A stretch of DNA of 64,000 nt from Saccharomonospora xinjiangensis XJ-54 (GTDB lineage Bacteria; Actinomycetota; Actinomycetes; Mycobacteriales; Pseudonocardiaceae), in contig NZ_JH636049.1 in NCBI RefSeq assembly GCF_000258175.1, positions 2,457,482 to 2,521,481 of the forward strand, given 5' to 3'. The notes under the pieces are model-generated. The model saw only the letters and a list, made by a program, of their open reading frames with translations. It had not been told where the DNA came from and made no database searches. This document shows, one piece after another, positions 46,615 through 55,004 of this stretch (its first letter is position 1; every line of letters starts with the position of its first letter). A program made the position numbers and the translations under genes.

Positions 46615-46923
46615 TGGCGATGCGCACGGATACTCACCGCAAACCGCCGGTGCGCCCGGCTCGGGTGATCTCGGCAGGCGAACCCCGGGACGGTGCATGA
46701 TCTGGTGGCGCACCGTCACCGTTGGCGGCGTGGTTTGCGCCGATCCGGCGAATCGACGCCGATTGCCCCACCACAGGCAACGTTTCGCGATACACACACG
46801 TCTTCTGTGTGTGGGAGCTGGGTGACGAGCGAAGCTCAGGGGCCGAGGGGTGTCGGGGGCTTCTCGGCCCCTGGGTTACGCTCTATGGGCATTGACCTGC
46901 GCAGAGTCTAGGAGCAGCCTGTC
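46615..46923. other. 309-bp non-coding region before purS with two stem-loops and a promoter
   Basis: No gene is seen. A 7-bp hairpin ACACACA/TGTGTGT (46792-46798 with 46806-46812) is followed by a strong 11-bp hairpin CAGGGGCCGAG/CTCGGCCCCTG (46837-46847 with 46863-46873). TACGCT at 46877-46882 is a likely purS -10 box, giving a leader of about 35 nt with AGGAG (46910-46914) before the GTG at 46924. The hairpins lie upstream of that start point, so they more likely end the PIN transcript or bind a regulator than form a riboswitch. Confidence 0.5.
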
Positions 46924-47163
46924 GTGGCCCGTGTAGTCGTCGACGTCATGCCCAAGCCCGAAATCCTCGATCCCCAAGGCCAGGCCGTCGCCGGCGCGCT
47001 CGGCCGACTCGGCTTCTCCGGGGTCACCGAGGTCCGTCAGGGCAAACACTTCGAGCTGGAAGTCGATGACAGCGTCGATGACGAGACGCTCGCCAAGATC
47101 GCGGAAGGCTTCCTCGCCAACCCGGTGATCGAGGAGTGGACGATCCGGAGGATCGACCGATGA
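46924..47163 (+). CDS. purS: Phosphoribosylformylglycinamidine synthase subunit PurS
   Basis: The small bridging subunit of the three-part FGAR amidotransferase. The 79-residue protein has the family pattern [45 protein letters not shown] PurS subunit is needed only with the short PurL found here. Its stop overlaps the purQ start (ATGA). Confidence 0.95.
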   Translation: MARVVVDVMPKPEILDPQGQAVAGALGRLGFSGVTEVRQGKHFELEVDDSVDDETLAKIAEGFLANPVIEEWTIRRIDR

Positions 47164-47849
47164 GCCCCCGCATCGGCGTCATCACCTTCCCCGGCACGCT
47201 CGACGACGTGGACGCCGCGCGTGCTGTGCGGCGCTCCGACGCCGAAGCCGTTCCGCTGTGGCACGGTGACGCCGACCTCAAGGGCGTTGACGCGGTGGTC
47301 GTCCCCGGCGGCTTCTCCTACGGCGACTACCTGCGGTGCGGTGCCATCGCCAAGTTCGCGCCCGTGATGAGTTCCGTCATCGACGCGGCCCGCAAGGGCA
47401 TGCCGGTTCTGGGGATCTGCAACGGGTTCCAGATCCTCTGCGAGGCCGGTCTCCTTCCCGGTGCTCTCGTGCGCAACGACAAGCTGCACTTCGTGTGTCG
47501 CGACCAGTGGCTGCGGGTCGAGAACAACACCACGAGCTGGACGACGCGATACGACGAGGGTGCCGAGATCCTCATCCCGCTCAAGTCGGGTGAGGGCGGT
47601 TACATGGCCGATGAGGCGACGCTCGACGAGCTGGAGGGCGAGGGGCGCGTCGTGTTCCGCTACGTCGATGGCAACCCCAACGGCTCGCGGCGGGACATCG
47701 CAGGGGTGTGCAGCCCCGACGGCCGTGTCGTGGGTCTCATGCCACATCCCGAACACGCGATCGACGCGCTCACGGGGCCGTCGGACGACGGCCTCGGTGT
47801 GTTCTACTCCGCACTCGACGCCGTGAACTCGCTGGTCACGTCGGCATGA
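47160..47849 (+). CDS. purQ: Phosphoribosylformylglycinamidine synthase, glutaminase subunit PurQ
   Basis: A class I glutamine amidotransferase that releases ammonia for PurL. The 229-residue protein starts [22 protein letters not shown]; the nucleophile is C87 in [11 protein letters not shown], with the His-Glu pair in [10 protein letters not shown]. Start at ATG 47160 overlapping purS. purL follows 26 bp later but appears to have its own promoter. Confidence 0.97.
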   Translation: MSPRIGVITFPGTLDDVDAARAVRRSDAEAVPLWHGDADLKGVDAVVVPGGFSYGDYLRCGAIAKFAPVMSSVIDAARKGMPVLGICNGFQILCEAGLLPGALVRNDKLHFVCRDQWLRVENNTTSWTTRYDEGAEILIPLKSGEGGYMADEATLDELEGEGRVVFRYVDGNPNGSRRDIAGVCSPDGRVVGLMPHPEHAIDALTGPSDDGLGVFYSALDAVNSLVTSA

Positions 47850-47863
47850 CGAAACACTGCGGT

Positions 47864-47869
47864 TAGTCT
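47864..47869 (+). promoter_or_regulatory. -10 box (TAGTCT) for a separate leaderless purL transcript
   Basis: TAGTCT followed by 6 nt and the GTG at 47876, in the 26-bp gap after purQ. No ribosome site is present, so purL may be transcribed on its own as well as by read-through. Confidence 0.5.
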
Positions 47870-47875
47870 GGTCTC

Positions 47876-50173
47876 GTGGCAGCACCTCACGTGGACACCC
47901 CCGCCGACACCACCGCCTTCGCCGAGCAGACGCCGGATCAGCCTCAGCCGTACGCGGAGCTGGGACTGGCCGACGACGAGTACGCGCGTATCCGCGAGAT
48001 CCTCGGGCGAAGGCCCACGGACGCCGAACTCGCCATGTACTCGGTGATGTGGAGCGAGCACTGCTCGTACAAGTCGTCCAAGAAGCATCTCGCCTACTTC
48101 GGCGAGACCACGACGCCGGAGATGCGCGAGAAGATGCTCGCAGGCATCGGTGAGAACGCCGGTGTCGTGGAGATCGGTGACGGCTGGGCCGTCACGTTCA
48201 AGGTGGAGAGCCACAACCATCCGTCCTATGTGGAGCCTTATCAGGGCGCTGCGACGGGTGTCGGCGGCATCGTGCGGGACATTCTCGCGATGGGTGCGCG
48301 TCCACTCGCCGTGGCCGATCCGCTCCGCTTCGGGCCTGCCGACGCTCCCGACACCCGGCGTGTCCTGCCCGGCGTCGTGGCCGGTATCGCCGGGTACGGC
48401 AACTGCCTCGGCCTTCCGAACATCGGCGGCGAGGTGGTCTTCGACGAGAGTTACTCAGGCAACCCGCTGGTCAACGCGCTGTGCGTGGGAGCGATGCGTG
48501 TCGAGGATCTGCACCTCGCGCACGCTTCGGGAACCGGCAACAAGATCATCCTGTTCGGTGCGCGCACCGGACTCGACGGCATCGGCGGTGTCTCCGTCCT
48601 CGCCAGCGACACGTTCTCGGGCGACGAGAGTTCCGGTGGCCGTAAGAAACTGCCCAGCGTGCAGGTCGGCGACCCGTTCACCGAGAAGGTGTTGATCGAG
48701 TGCACGCTGGAGCTGTTCGCGAAGAAGCTCGTCGTGGGCATCCAAGACCTCGGCGGCGCGGGCTTGGCCTGCGCGACCTCGGAGCTGGCCGCGGCAGGCG
48801 ACGGCGGCATGCACGTGAACCTCGACCGCGTCCCGCTTCGCGCGCAAGGCATGACCCCGGCGGAGATCCTGTCCAGCGAGTCGCAGGAGCGGATGTGCGC
48901 GGTCGTCCGCCCGTCCGATGTGGACGCCTTCATGGAGGTGTGCCGCAAGTGGGACGTCATCGCCACCGAGATCGGTGAGGTGACGGACGGCGACAGGCTC
49001 GTCATCGACTGGCACGGCCAGACCGTCGTCGATGTGCCGCCGCGAACGGTGGCGCATCAGGGCCCGGTCTACGACCGTCCCTACGCGCGCCCCGCGAAGC
49101 AGGACGAGCTGGAGTCGGACACTCCCGGCACGCTGCCTCGTCCGTCCACTCCGGACGAGATTCGCGAGACGCTGCTGCGCATGATCGCCTCTCCCAACCT
49201 GGCTTCGAAGGAATGGGTCACGCAGCAGTACGACCGCTATGTGCGGGGCAACACGGTGTTGTCGCAGCCCGCTGACTCGGGGATGATCCGCATCGACGAG
49301 TCCACAGGGCGTGGTGTCGCGGTTTCGACGGACTGCAACAGCAGGTACGTCTACCTCGACCCGTACGCGGGCACACAGCTCGCGCTGGCCGAGGCGTACC
49401 GCAACGTGGCCACCAGCGGCGCGATGCCTATCGCCGTGACCAACTGCCTCAACTTCGGCTCGCCGCGCGATCCCGGTGTCATGTGGCAGTTCGAGCGGGC
49501 CGTTCACGGCCTCGCCGACGGCTGCGCGCAGCTCGGTGTCCCCGTCACCGGCGGCAACGTGAGCTTCTACAACCAGACCGGCGACCAGGCGATCCTGCCC
49601 ACACCGGTGGTCGGCGTGCTCGGCGTGATCGACGATGTGAGCCGTCGCATCCCCACCGGCTTCGGTGCCGAGCCTGGCGAGACCCTGCTCCTGCTCGGCG
49701 AGACGCACGACGAGTTCGGTGGCTCCGCGTGGGCGCAGGTCATGCACGGGCACCTCGGTGGCCGACCTCCGAAGGTGGACCTCGAAAGGGAACGCCTGAT
49801 CGCCGAGATCCTGGTGGCCGGTTCGCGCGACGGCATGATCTCCGCGGCTCACGACGTGTCCGAAGGCGGGCTGGCGCAGACGATCGTCGAGATGGCGCTG
49901 GTCGGTCAGTGCGGTGCCAGGATCGTGCTCGACCCCGACGAGGACCCGTTCGTCCAGCTTTTCTCGGAGTCGGCGGGACGGGTGCTCGTCGCCGTACCGA
50001 GGACGGAGGAGCTGCGTTTCACGGAGATGTGCTCCGCGCGTGGCCTTCCGTGGCGAAAGACCGGTGTCGTGGACCCCGAGTCCGGCGCCGTGCAGATCCA
50101 GGACATCGCCGATCTCGGCCTCGACGAGCTTCGCGAGGCTTGGGAGAGCACGCTTCCCACACTGTTCGCCTGA
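47876..50173 (+). CDS. purL: Phosphoribosylformylglycinamidine synthase, synthetase subunit PurL
   Basis: Converts FGAR to FGAM with ATP and ammonia, fourth step of purine synthesis. At 765 residues it is the short form that needs separate PurS and PurQ. Visible motifs are [15 protein letters not shown] near residue 55, [38 protein letters not shown] (FKVESHNHP form), [18 protein letters not shown] and, in the second half, [10 protein letters not shown] and [16 protein letters not shown] 47876 fits the -10 box. The 3' end is followed by repeat array D and a strong terminator. Confidence 0.97.
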   Translation: MAAPHVDTPADTTAFAEQTPDQPQPYAELGLADDEYARIREILGRRPTDAELAMYSVMWSEHCSYKSSKKHLAYFGETTTPEMREKMLAGIGENAGVVEIGDGWAVTFKVESHNHPSYVEPYQGAATGVGGIVRDILAMGARPLAVADPLRFGPADAPDTRRVLPGVVAGIAGYGNCLGLPNIGGEVVFDESYSGNPLVNALCVGAMRVEDLHLAHASGTGNKIILFGARTGLDGIGGVSVLASDTFSGDESSGGRKKLPSVQVGDPFTEKVLIECTLELFAKKLVVGIQDLGGAGLACATSELAAAGDGGMHVNLDRVPLRAQGMTPAEILSSESQERMCAVVRPSDVDAFMEVCRKWDVIATEIGEVTDGDRLVIDWHGQTVVDVPPRTVAHQGPVYDRPYARPAKQDELESDTPGTLPRPSTPDEIRETLLRMIASPNLASKEWVTQQYDRYVRGNTVLSQPADSGMIRIDESTGRGVAVSTDCNSRYVYLDPYAGTQLALAEAYRNVATSGAMPIAVTNCLNFGSPRDPGVMWQFERAVHGLADGCAQLGVPVTGGNVSFYNQTGDQAILPTPVVGVLGVIDDVSRRIPTGFGAEPGETLLLLGETHDEFGGSAWAQVMHGHLGGRPPKVDLERERLIAEILVAGSRDGMISAAHDVSEGGLAQTIVEMALVGQCGARIVLDPDEDPFVQLFSESAGRVLVAVPRTEELRFTEMCSARGLPWRKTGVVDPESGAVQIQDIADLGLDELREAWESTLPTLFA

Positions 50174-50186
50174 TCTCCGCGCCTGC

Positions 50187-50246
50187 GAGAGGCCGAGCTT
50201 CTCCATACTTACTGAGAGGCCGAGCCTCTCCACGTCGGCGAGAGGC
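50187..50246. repeat. Repeat array D: three units of about 26-27 bp after purL
   Basis: GAGAGGCCGAG recurs at 50187, 50214 and 50240. The first two units continue into a complementary arm (GAGAGGC-CGA-GCCTCTC at 50214-50230 is perfect; the 50187 copy has one wobble). The third merges with the left arm of the terminator that follows. The array lies between convergent genes. Confidence 0.85.
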
Positions 50247-50287
50247 CGAGGGGCTGTGAGTGGTCGTCCCGCTCACGGCCCCTCGGC
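50245..50287. terminator. Strong bidirectional terminator between purL and the Pro/Gln-rich membrane gene
   Basis: GCCGAGGGGCTGTGAG (50245-50260) pairs with CTCACGGCCCCTCGGC (50272-50287): 16 pairs with one T-G wobble, 11-nt loop, followed by TTT. It can serve both convergent genes. Confidence 0.85.
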
Positions 50288-50295
50288 TTTCGAGG

Positions 50296-51372
50296 TCAGT
50301 AGAGGACCGCGCTGGCGATGCAGAACGGGCCGTCGAAATCGTTGGTGAGCAGCACGAGATCGCCGACCGAGCTGACGAAGATGGCGTTGGCTGCGACCTC
50401 AGTGGTAATCACGTCCTCGGTCTGCCACGTGGTCCCGGCGGCGGCGGCTTCCTTGAGCGTGGCTTTCGTGTTGTCACTCACGCCTTCGCACATCATGCCG
50501 AGCAGCGCATCCGGGTCGTCCGAGTTCAGCACCGTACCGACCTCGTGGATGAACGCCGCGCTGTCTCCCGACGCTGTGCCGTCTTGCGAACCTTCGTCCC
50601 CGGTCTGTGAGGGGTATCCCGCGGCCGGATCGTCGAGACCGCCCGAACTGTGGGTCTCGATGCCGGCGTCCTGCCAGCACCACGTGCCGTTCTCCTGCCC
50701 GAGTGTGGCGGTGAGGGGGTAGTTCTGGCCCTCAATGGCGGCGTTGCCCTGCACGGTCGCCTGAGTACCCGACACCTGCGGCTCACCGTTGATGGTGACC
50801 TGGCCCAGTTGACCGGCGACCCCGATGGCCTGGTGCACCATCTGCGTCGCGTTCGCGCAGGCCAGCCCGTTCAGCGTGGCCCTGTCACCTGACGTCAGTC
50901 CTGTGCTGATCTGCTGCGCGACCGCGGCCGGGCTGCCAGCCGTGTTCCCCTTGTCGTCGCCGCCAGCTCCGGAGTGCTCGTCGCCCAGCAGGAACCCGGG
51001 TGCGAGCAGACCTGTGACGAGAAACGCGACGACGGCGACGGCCGCTGCCGAGATCCCGATCCACAGACCTGTCTTGCTCTTCTTCGGTGGTTGCTGCGGT
51101 CCCCAGCCGCCGCCTTGCTGGCCGTACTGCTCCTGCGGGTAGCTCTGGAATTGCGGAAAGCCCTGTGCCTGCGGAAAGCCCTGTGCCTGCGGGAAGCCTT
51201 GTGTCTGTGGGAAGCCTTGTGTCTGCTGAGGGAATCCGCCCGAGGCAGGCCCGCCGTAAGGCATGCCCGACTGCTGGCCGTACGGATCGGCGGCAGGCTG
51301 CTGACCGTACGGAGTCTGCCCGTACGGGTTCTGGCCGTACGGAGAATCTCCGGGTTGCGGTGGGTACGTCAT
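50296..51372 (-). CDS. Pro/Gln/Gly-rich single-pass membrane protein, paralogue 1
   Basis: A 358-residue protein: a cytoplasmic Tyr/Pro/Gln/Gly-rich N-terminus (PYGQNPYGQTPYGQQP and four GFPQ-Q units) ending in GGGWGPQQPPKKSKTG, one membrane helix (LWIGISAAAVAVVAFLVTGLLAPGFLL, about 105-131), and an external part with two similar modules of about 100 residues, each with one Cys pair (LACANATQM...WCWQDAG and MMCEGVSDN...FCIASAVLY). The modules recall DUF4878/lumazine-binding-like folds. It is a tandem paralogue of 51525-52475 with the same ATGGAAGG ribosome region. Function unknown. Confidence 0.78.
   Translation of the reverse strand: MTYPPQPGDSPYGQNPYGQTPYGQQPAADPYGQQSGMPYGGPASGGFPQQTQGFPQTQGFPQAQGFPQAQGFPQFQSYPQEQYGQQGGGWGPQQPPKKSKTGLWIGISAAAVAVVAFLVTGLLAPGFLLGDEHSGAGGDDKGNTAGSPAAVAQQISTGLTSGDRATLNGLACANATQMVHQAIGVAGQLGQVTINGEPQVSGTQATVQGNAAIEGQNYPLTATLGQENGTWCWQDAGIETHSSGGLDDPAAGYPSQTGDEGSQDGTASGDSAAFIHEVGTVLNSDDPDALLGMMCEGVSDNTKATLKEAAAAGTTWQTEDVITTEVAANAIFVSSVGDLVLLTNDFDGPFCIASAVLY
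51152..51223 (-). repeat. Four 18-bp tandem repeats coding for GFPQ(A/T)Q
   Basis: Units at 51152-51169 and 51170-51187 are identical; 51188-51205 and 51206-51223 differ by a few bases. They lie in the low-complexity N-terminal region of the membrane protein gene. Confidence 0.9.
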
Positions 51373-51524
51373 GACTTGTCGCCTTCCATGGCTTTCGGGC
51401 CGGCTTTCCGCCTGCGGGGCGCCCCGGCGTGGCGCTCCTTGACTGCCTCAGACGTCGCGAACCAAGGCCGCGGTTCCCCACGAACGCCAGCGCCCGTGCA
51501 TCGTGTCCTGCGAGGCAGGTCCCT

Positions 51525-52475
51525 TCAGTAGTGCAGGGCGTGGTAGACGCAGAACTCGCCGTCGCCGTTGTCGGCGGCGATCGAGAGGGCGCTGCCGTCG
51601 TCGCCGGTCAGTGTCAGATCGACAGAGAGGACGCCGTCCTCGTCCGTTTCCGAGGTGGCGGGACCGTCGGCGGTGTAGGTGACGTTGCTGGATGCCGCAT
51701 CCTCGAGGTTGCTCATGGTCGAGTCCATGCCGGGGCACACCAGGCTCGCCACGTCCGCGGTGTCACCACCGTTCACTGTGGACACGACCTTGTCGAGGAA
51801 CTTCTCGCCCATCTCGGTGGCATCGGGTGAGCCGGGTGACCCTGGCCCACCCGGGACGGCACTGGTGTCACTCTCGGGCTGGATCGCGGCTTTGATGGCG
51901 AGGTCCTGCCAGCACCAGGAGTCGTCCCGCTTGGTGAGCGTGTTCTCGAAGGTGATGGGTTCGCCGTAGAAGGTGACGCCGTACTTCACGACGGCGGTGT
52001 CGCCGTTCTCCTGCGCCTCGCCGACGAGTTCGGCGTCGGAGACCTCGCTGATCTCGGCGATGGTGGCCTCGACCATTCCGGTGGCACGTGGGCAGGCCAT
52101 TTCCTGGAGCGCGGCCGTGTCCCGGTTGCCGAGAGCGTCCCTGAGCCGCACGGCCAGAGCCTGAGCACTGTCACCATCCGCGTTGGTGCCCTGCGAACCC
52201 TTCGAGCCGTCGTCGAGGAGGAAGCCGGGAGCGACGAAGGCGGTGATGACGAATGCCACCACGGCGACGGCGGTCAGGGAAAGAACGACCCACAGGCCGG
52301 TTCTGCTCTTCTTCGGCGGCTGCTGCGGTCCCCAGCCGCCGCCCTGCGTGCCGTAGGGATTGTGGCCCTGCGAGTACTGCCCGCCGGGGTAGCTCGGGAG
52401 AACCGGGTAGTTCGGAACGCCCGGGTTGCCGGGGTGGCCCTGAGGCTGGTGCCCGGGCTGCGGTGGATACGTCAC
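51525..52475 (-). CDS. Pro/Gly-rich single-pass membrane protein, paralogue 2
   Basis: A 316-residue protein with the same plan as its neighbour: TYPPQPGHQPQGHPGNPG N-terminus, the shared GGGWGPQQPPKKSRTGLWVVLSLTAVAVVAFVITAFVAPGFLL anchor, and two external modules (EMACPRATGMVE...WCWQDLAIK and SLVCPGMDST...FCVYHALHY). GTG 52475 is chosen because it matches the paralogue start and GGAAGG lies 7 nt upstream; an ATG at 52490 lacks a ribosome site. It lies between paralogue 1 and the lysozyme gene, all on the minus strand, but terminators and gaps suggest separate transcripts. Confidence 0.77.
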   Translation of the reverse strand: MTYPPQPGHQPQGHPGNPGVPNYPVLPSYPGGQYSQGHNPYGTQGGGWGPQQPPKKSRTGLWVVLSLTAVAVVAFVITAFVAPGFLLDDGSKGSQGTNADGDSAQALAVRLRDALGNRDTAALQEMACPRATGMVEATIAEISEVSDAELVGEAQENGDTAVVKYGVTFYGEPITFENTLTKRDDSWCWQDLAIKAAIQPESDTSAVPGGPGSPGSPDATEMGEKFLDKVVSTVNGGDTADVASLVCPGMDSTMSNLEDAASSNVTYTADGPATSETDEDGVLSVDLTLTGDDGSALSIAADNGDGEFCVYHALHY

Positions 52476-52646
52476 GACCGTGCCTTCCATAAGAACGAGG
52501 GAAGTCCCGCTCCCCGTGAAGCGCTCCCTGGATCTCCCTCGCACAGTCCGAAGATCGCGACTCCCCGAATTGCGAGCGGCTTGCGCATTCTGCCCGCTCG
52601 CCGTGACCGGCTGCGGCGTGGGGGGCCAGGTGGTCGGCATGACGAA

Positions 52647-52683
52647 GAGGGCTCCCACCCAGCGTGTCCGGGTGGAAGCCCTC
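52647..52683 (-). terminator. Terminator hairpin after the lysozyme gene
   Basis: GAGGGCTCCCACCC (52647-52660) pairs with GGGTGGAAGCCCTC (52670-52683), 13 of 14 pairs, 9-nt loop, 20 nt past the lysozyme stop. Confidence 0.75.
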
Positions 52684-52702
52684 CGTGGCGGTCGGGTCAT
52701 GC

Positions 52703-53572
52703 TCAGCCGGTGGCGAGAACCTTCAGCCGGTCGTACGAGCCGTTGAACGAGTTCTGGTCGATCGGGCTCGACGTGTACTGCCAGATCGTGTGGTAGCCCC
52801 AGTTGTACGGCAGCTCACCCACCGTGGAGGCGTAGCGGGCAACCCACAGCGGCGCGGTGCTGGAGAAGTCGCCTGCCGTGCCGACGCACTGGTTCCACCA
52901 GCTCGTCGAGGTGTAGATCACCGGCCACCTGCCGGTGCGGGAGTAGTAGGTGTCGTGGAAGTCCTTGATCCACGCCGCCATCTGCGCCTTCGTCTTGCCG
53001 TAGCAGGTGGAGCCGTACGGGTTGTACTCCACGTCCAGCGCGCCGGGCAGGGTCTTGCCGTCACGGGACCAACCGCCGCCGTTGTTGACAAAGAAGTTGG
53101 CCTGCGTGGCGCCGGACGACACGTCCGGCCGCGCGAAGTGGTAGGAACCCCGGATCATTCCGACGTTGTAGGAACCGTTGTACTGCTGCGCGAAATAGGG
53201 ATTCTTGTAGGTTGTTCCCTCTGTCGCCTTCACGTAGGCGAATCGCTTGCCCTGATTCCACCAGTAGGACCAGTCAACGTTTCCTTGCCAGCTGCTGACG
53301 TCGATACCCGGAACCGTGGCGTAGGCACTCACCCCGTCGGAGTTCAGGCCCTGCGGTTCCAGTGCGCGCCGTTTCGTGTAGGAGTTCGAGTGGTCGCCCT
53401 CGTGCTTGCGGATCTGCGACCCCATCGCGTGATCGACCTGGCCCCTGGCATCGGCGTTCGTCCCAGGAGCGACTTCGGCCGCCGCAGGGGTCAGCGCGCC
53501 GAGCAGGAGCGCGCTGACGGACGCGGCGAAGCTTGCGGCGGCGATCCGCCATCTTCTCCGTCCGATACTCAT
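52703..53572 (-). CDS. Secreted GH25 muramidase (lysozyme)
   Basis: A 289-residue exported enzyme with a signal peptide (MSIGRRRWRIAAASFAASVSALLLGALTPAAA). The GH25 barrel starts at ATVPGIDVSSWQGNVDWSYW and holds the catalytic Asp/Glu pair in PGALDVEYNP with the first Asp in GIDVSSW; FAYVKATEGTTYKNPYF and RGSYHFARP are family markers, and the tail WQYTSSPIDQNSFNG closes the barrel. It cleaves MurNAc-GlcNAc bonds. AAAGGA lies before the ATG. It may act in wall turnover or on other bacteria. Confidence 0.94.
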   Translation of the reverse strand: MSIGRRRWRIAAASFAASVSALLLGALTPAAAEVAPGTNADARGQVDHAMGSQIRKHEGDHSNSYTKRRALEPQGLNSDGVSAYATVPGIDVSSWQGNVDWSYWWNQGKRFAYVKATEGTTYKNPYFAQQYNGSYNVGMIRGSYHFARPDVSSGATQANFFVNNGGGWSRDGKTLPGALDVEYNPYGSTCYGKTKAQMAAWIKDFHDTYYSRTGRWPVIYTSTSWWNQCVGTAGDFSSTAPLWVARYASTVGELPYNWGYHTIWQYTSSPIDQNSFNGSYDRLKVLATG

Positions 53573-53798
53573 CGGAGGTGTCCTTTCCTCGACTGTGCCC
53601 TCGCTTCGAACCGTTCACTTAACGTCGCGGTTCGGCGGTCGATTGTGGGCACAGCGCGCCGAGGTTGTCACTAGTTGGCGTGAAAACTTTAGGCTGGGTG
53701 GGGAATTTTCCCGCCCGAATGCCGACGAAAGAGGGTGACGGTTCGCGGGAATTCGCTCGGTGAAACGGCGGTTTGCCGAAGTTCGGTTCTGTCGCGAC

Positions 53799-54410
53799 TC
53801 AGCGCAGGTGGGTACGCGCGTGTTCCAGCTCTTCCTGCGTCACCACGGCTGTGATGACGTCGTCCGGGTTCAGCGCCAGCGGGTTGCCGCCGAGCAGGTC
53901 GATGACGTCCCTGCCCCGCACCTTCCTCGCATGCGGCCAGTCGCGGGGAGCCAGGGACCTCGCCGTGTAGGCGGGTACGACGACGTCGCCGTGGAGGTCG
54001 TGGAACCCGACCAGCGTGCGCTGTGCCGGTGTGTAGGCGAACACGTACAGCTCGGCGTCCAGCACCGCGGGCGCGAGGTCCTCCTCGGGGCGGTGCCGCG
54101 TGTAGATCAGCTGGAGCAGGTACTCGAGTTCGCTGCTCGGGTCGGGGAATCCCAGTGCCTGAGGCGAGGGCCGGTACTGATCGTTGAAGTGGAAGTCGTC
54201 AACGATCTCGCCGCCCGCGTTGACGGGATAGGCCCCGACGACCGCCCATGTCGGCACGTTGCCTCGCGGGTCGAACGCCTCGTCGATGACATACAGCCAG
54301 CTACCCGGATTCGCCTTCGCGTTCGCGCGCATCTCTGCCGTGATCTCGGGTTTCCTGACAGCGGCGGACTGCTCGGGAACGAGGCGGTGTGAGTCGTCGC
54401 GCTGGGCCAT
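53799..54410 (-). CDS. Type VII secretion system-associated-type protein (SseB-like tail)
   Basis: A 203-residue soluble protein. The N-terminal half (ITAEMRANAKANPGSWLYVIDEAFDPRGNVPTWAVVGAYPVNAGGEIVDDFHFNDQYRPSPQALGFPDPSSELEYLLQLI) has the pattern I know as a T7SS-associated protein in Streptomyces and relatives. The rest (VLDAELYVFAYTPAQRTLVGF...YTARSLAPRDWPHARKVRGRDVIDLL) resembles SseB-type domains. Its molecular role is unknown. It sits between the lysozyme and an SCP-like gene; a 226-bp gap before the lysozyme start holds only a weak hairpin near 53696-53716. Confidence 0.7.
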   Translation of the reverse strand: MAQRDDSHRLVPEQSAAVRKPEITAEMRANAKANPGSWLYVIDEAFDPRGNVPTWAVVGAYPVNAGGEIVDDFHFNDQYRPSPQALGFPDPSSELEYLLQLIYTRHRPEEDLAPAVLDAELYVFAYTPAQRTLVGFHDLHGDVVVPAYTARSLAPRDWPHARKVRGRDVIDLLGGNPLALNPDDVITAVVTQEELEHARTHLR

Positions 54411-54453
54411 GTGCTTCCCCAGGTGGTGTCCAGGCCGGCTGTCGTGACCACCT

Positions 54454-54459
54454 TACTGT
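54454..54459 (+). promoter_or_regulatory. -10 box (TACTGT) for leaderless SCP-like transcript
   Basis: TACTGT followed by 6 nt and the ATG at 54466. Confidence 0.5.
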
Positions 54460-54465
54460 GGGAAC

Positions 54466-54846
54466 ATGCCGTCTTCACGTTTGATCGATCCCGGCGAGTT
54501 GCGTGCCGCGTGCGAGGCCGTCGTGCCATGGCTCGACGGTGAAATGCCCCGGCCCGCGCGTCCCGAGCTGGCGAAAGCCGTGAGGCTGACCCTGAAAACG
54601 CTTGCCGCCGTGGCTCCTGGACGGAGTGTCGAGGTGCGCGTGCCGCCGTTCGCCGCCGTCCAATGTGCAGAGGGCCCACGACACACTCGCGGTACGCCTC
54701 CGAACGTCGTGGAGACGGACCCGCGAACGTGGCTCGAACTGGCACTCGGCCGTCTGAAGTGGACCGATGCGGTGGAGGAGGGCCGGATCGCCGCGTCAGG
54801 AACGCGCGCCGACATCTCGACGTGGCTGCCAATTGTGCGCGCTTAG
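54466..54846 (+). CDS. Sterol carrier family protein (bacterial SCP-like)
   Basis: A 126-residue protein: RPELAKAVRLTLKTLAAVAPGRSVEVRVPPFAAVQCAEGPRHTRGTPPNVVETDPRTWLELALGRLKWTDAVEEGRIAASGTRADISTWLPI. The strand-rich core followed by the DPRTWLELALG...W helix is the small SCP2-like fold found in actinobacteria next to purF. A lipid-binding role is assumed from the fold; no ligand is known. Confidence 0.85.
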   Translation: MPSSRLIDPGELRAACEAVVPWLDGEMPRPARPELAKAVRLTLKTLAAVAPGRSVEVRVPPFAAVQCAEGPRHTRGTPPNVVETDPRTWLELALGRLKWTDAVEEGRIAASGTRADISTWLPIVRA

Positions 54847-55004
54847 CGATCGGGTGAGTCGCGCTCAGCGCGAATCCCCCACGCGGTGGCTTTTCCGGCG
54901 CGACGATCTCGGCGTACTGTCGATGATCAGGTGATTTCCTCGGGTACCATTCACCAGCCGTGACCGGCGCCGGGACGAGAATACGAGGAAGGAACGGACA
55001 GCGA

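Noticed and set aside
46837..46873. Purine riboswitch before purS
   Set aside because: The hairpin lies upstream of the likely start point and has no purine or PRPP aptamer features that I can recognise.
48455..50233. 592-codon minus-strand frame antisense to purL
   Set aside because: Shadow of purL; it merely reads through the repeat array at its start.
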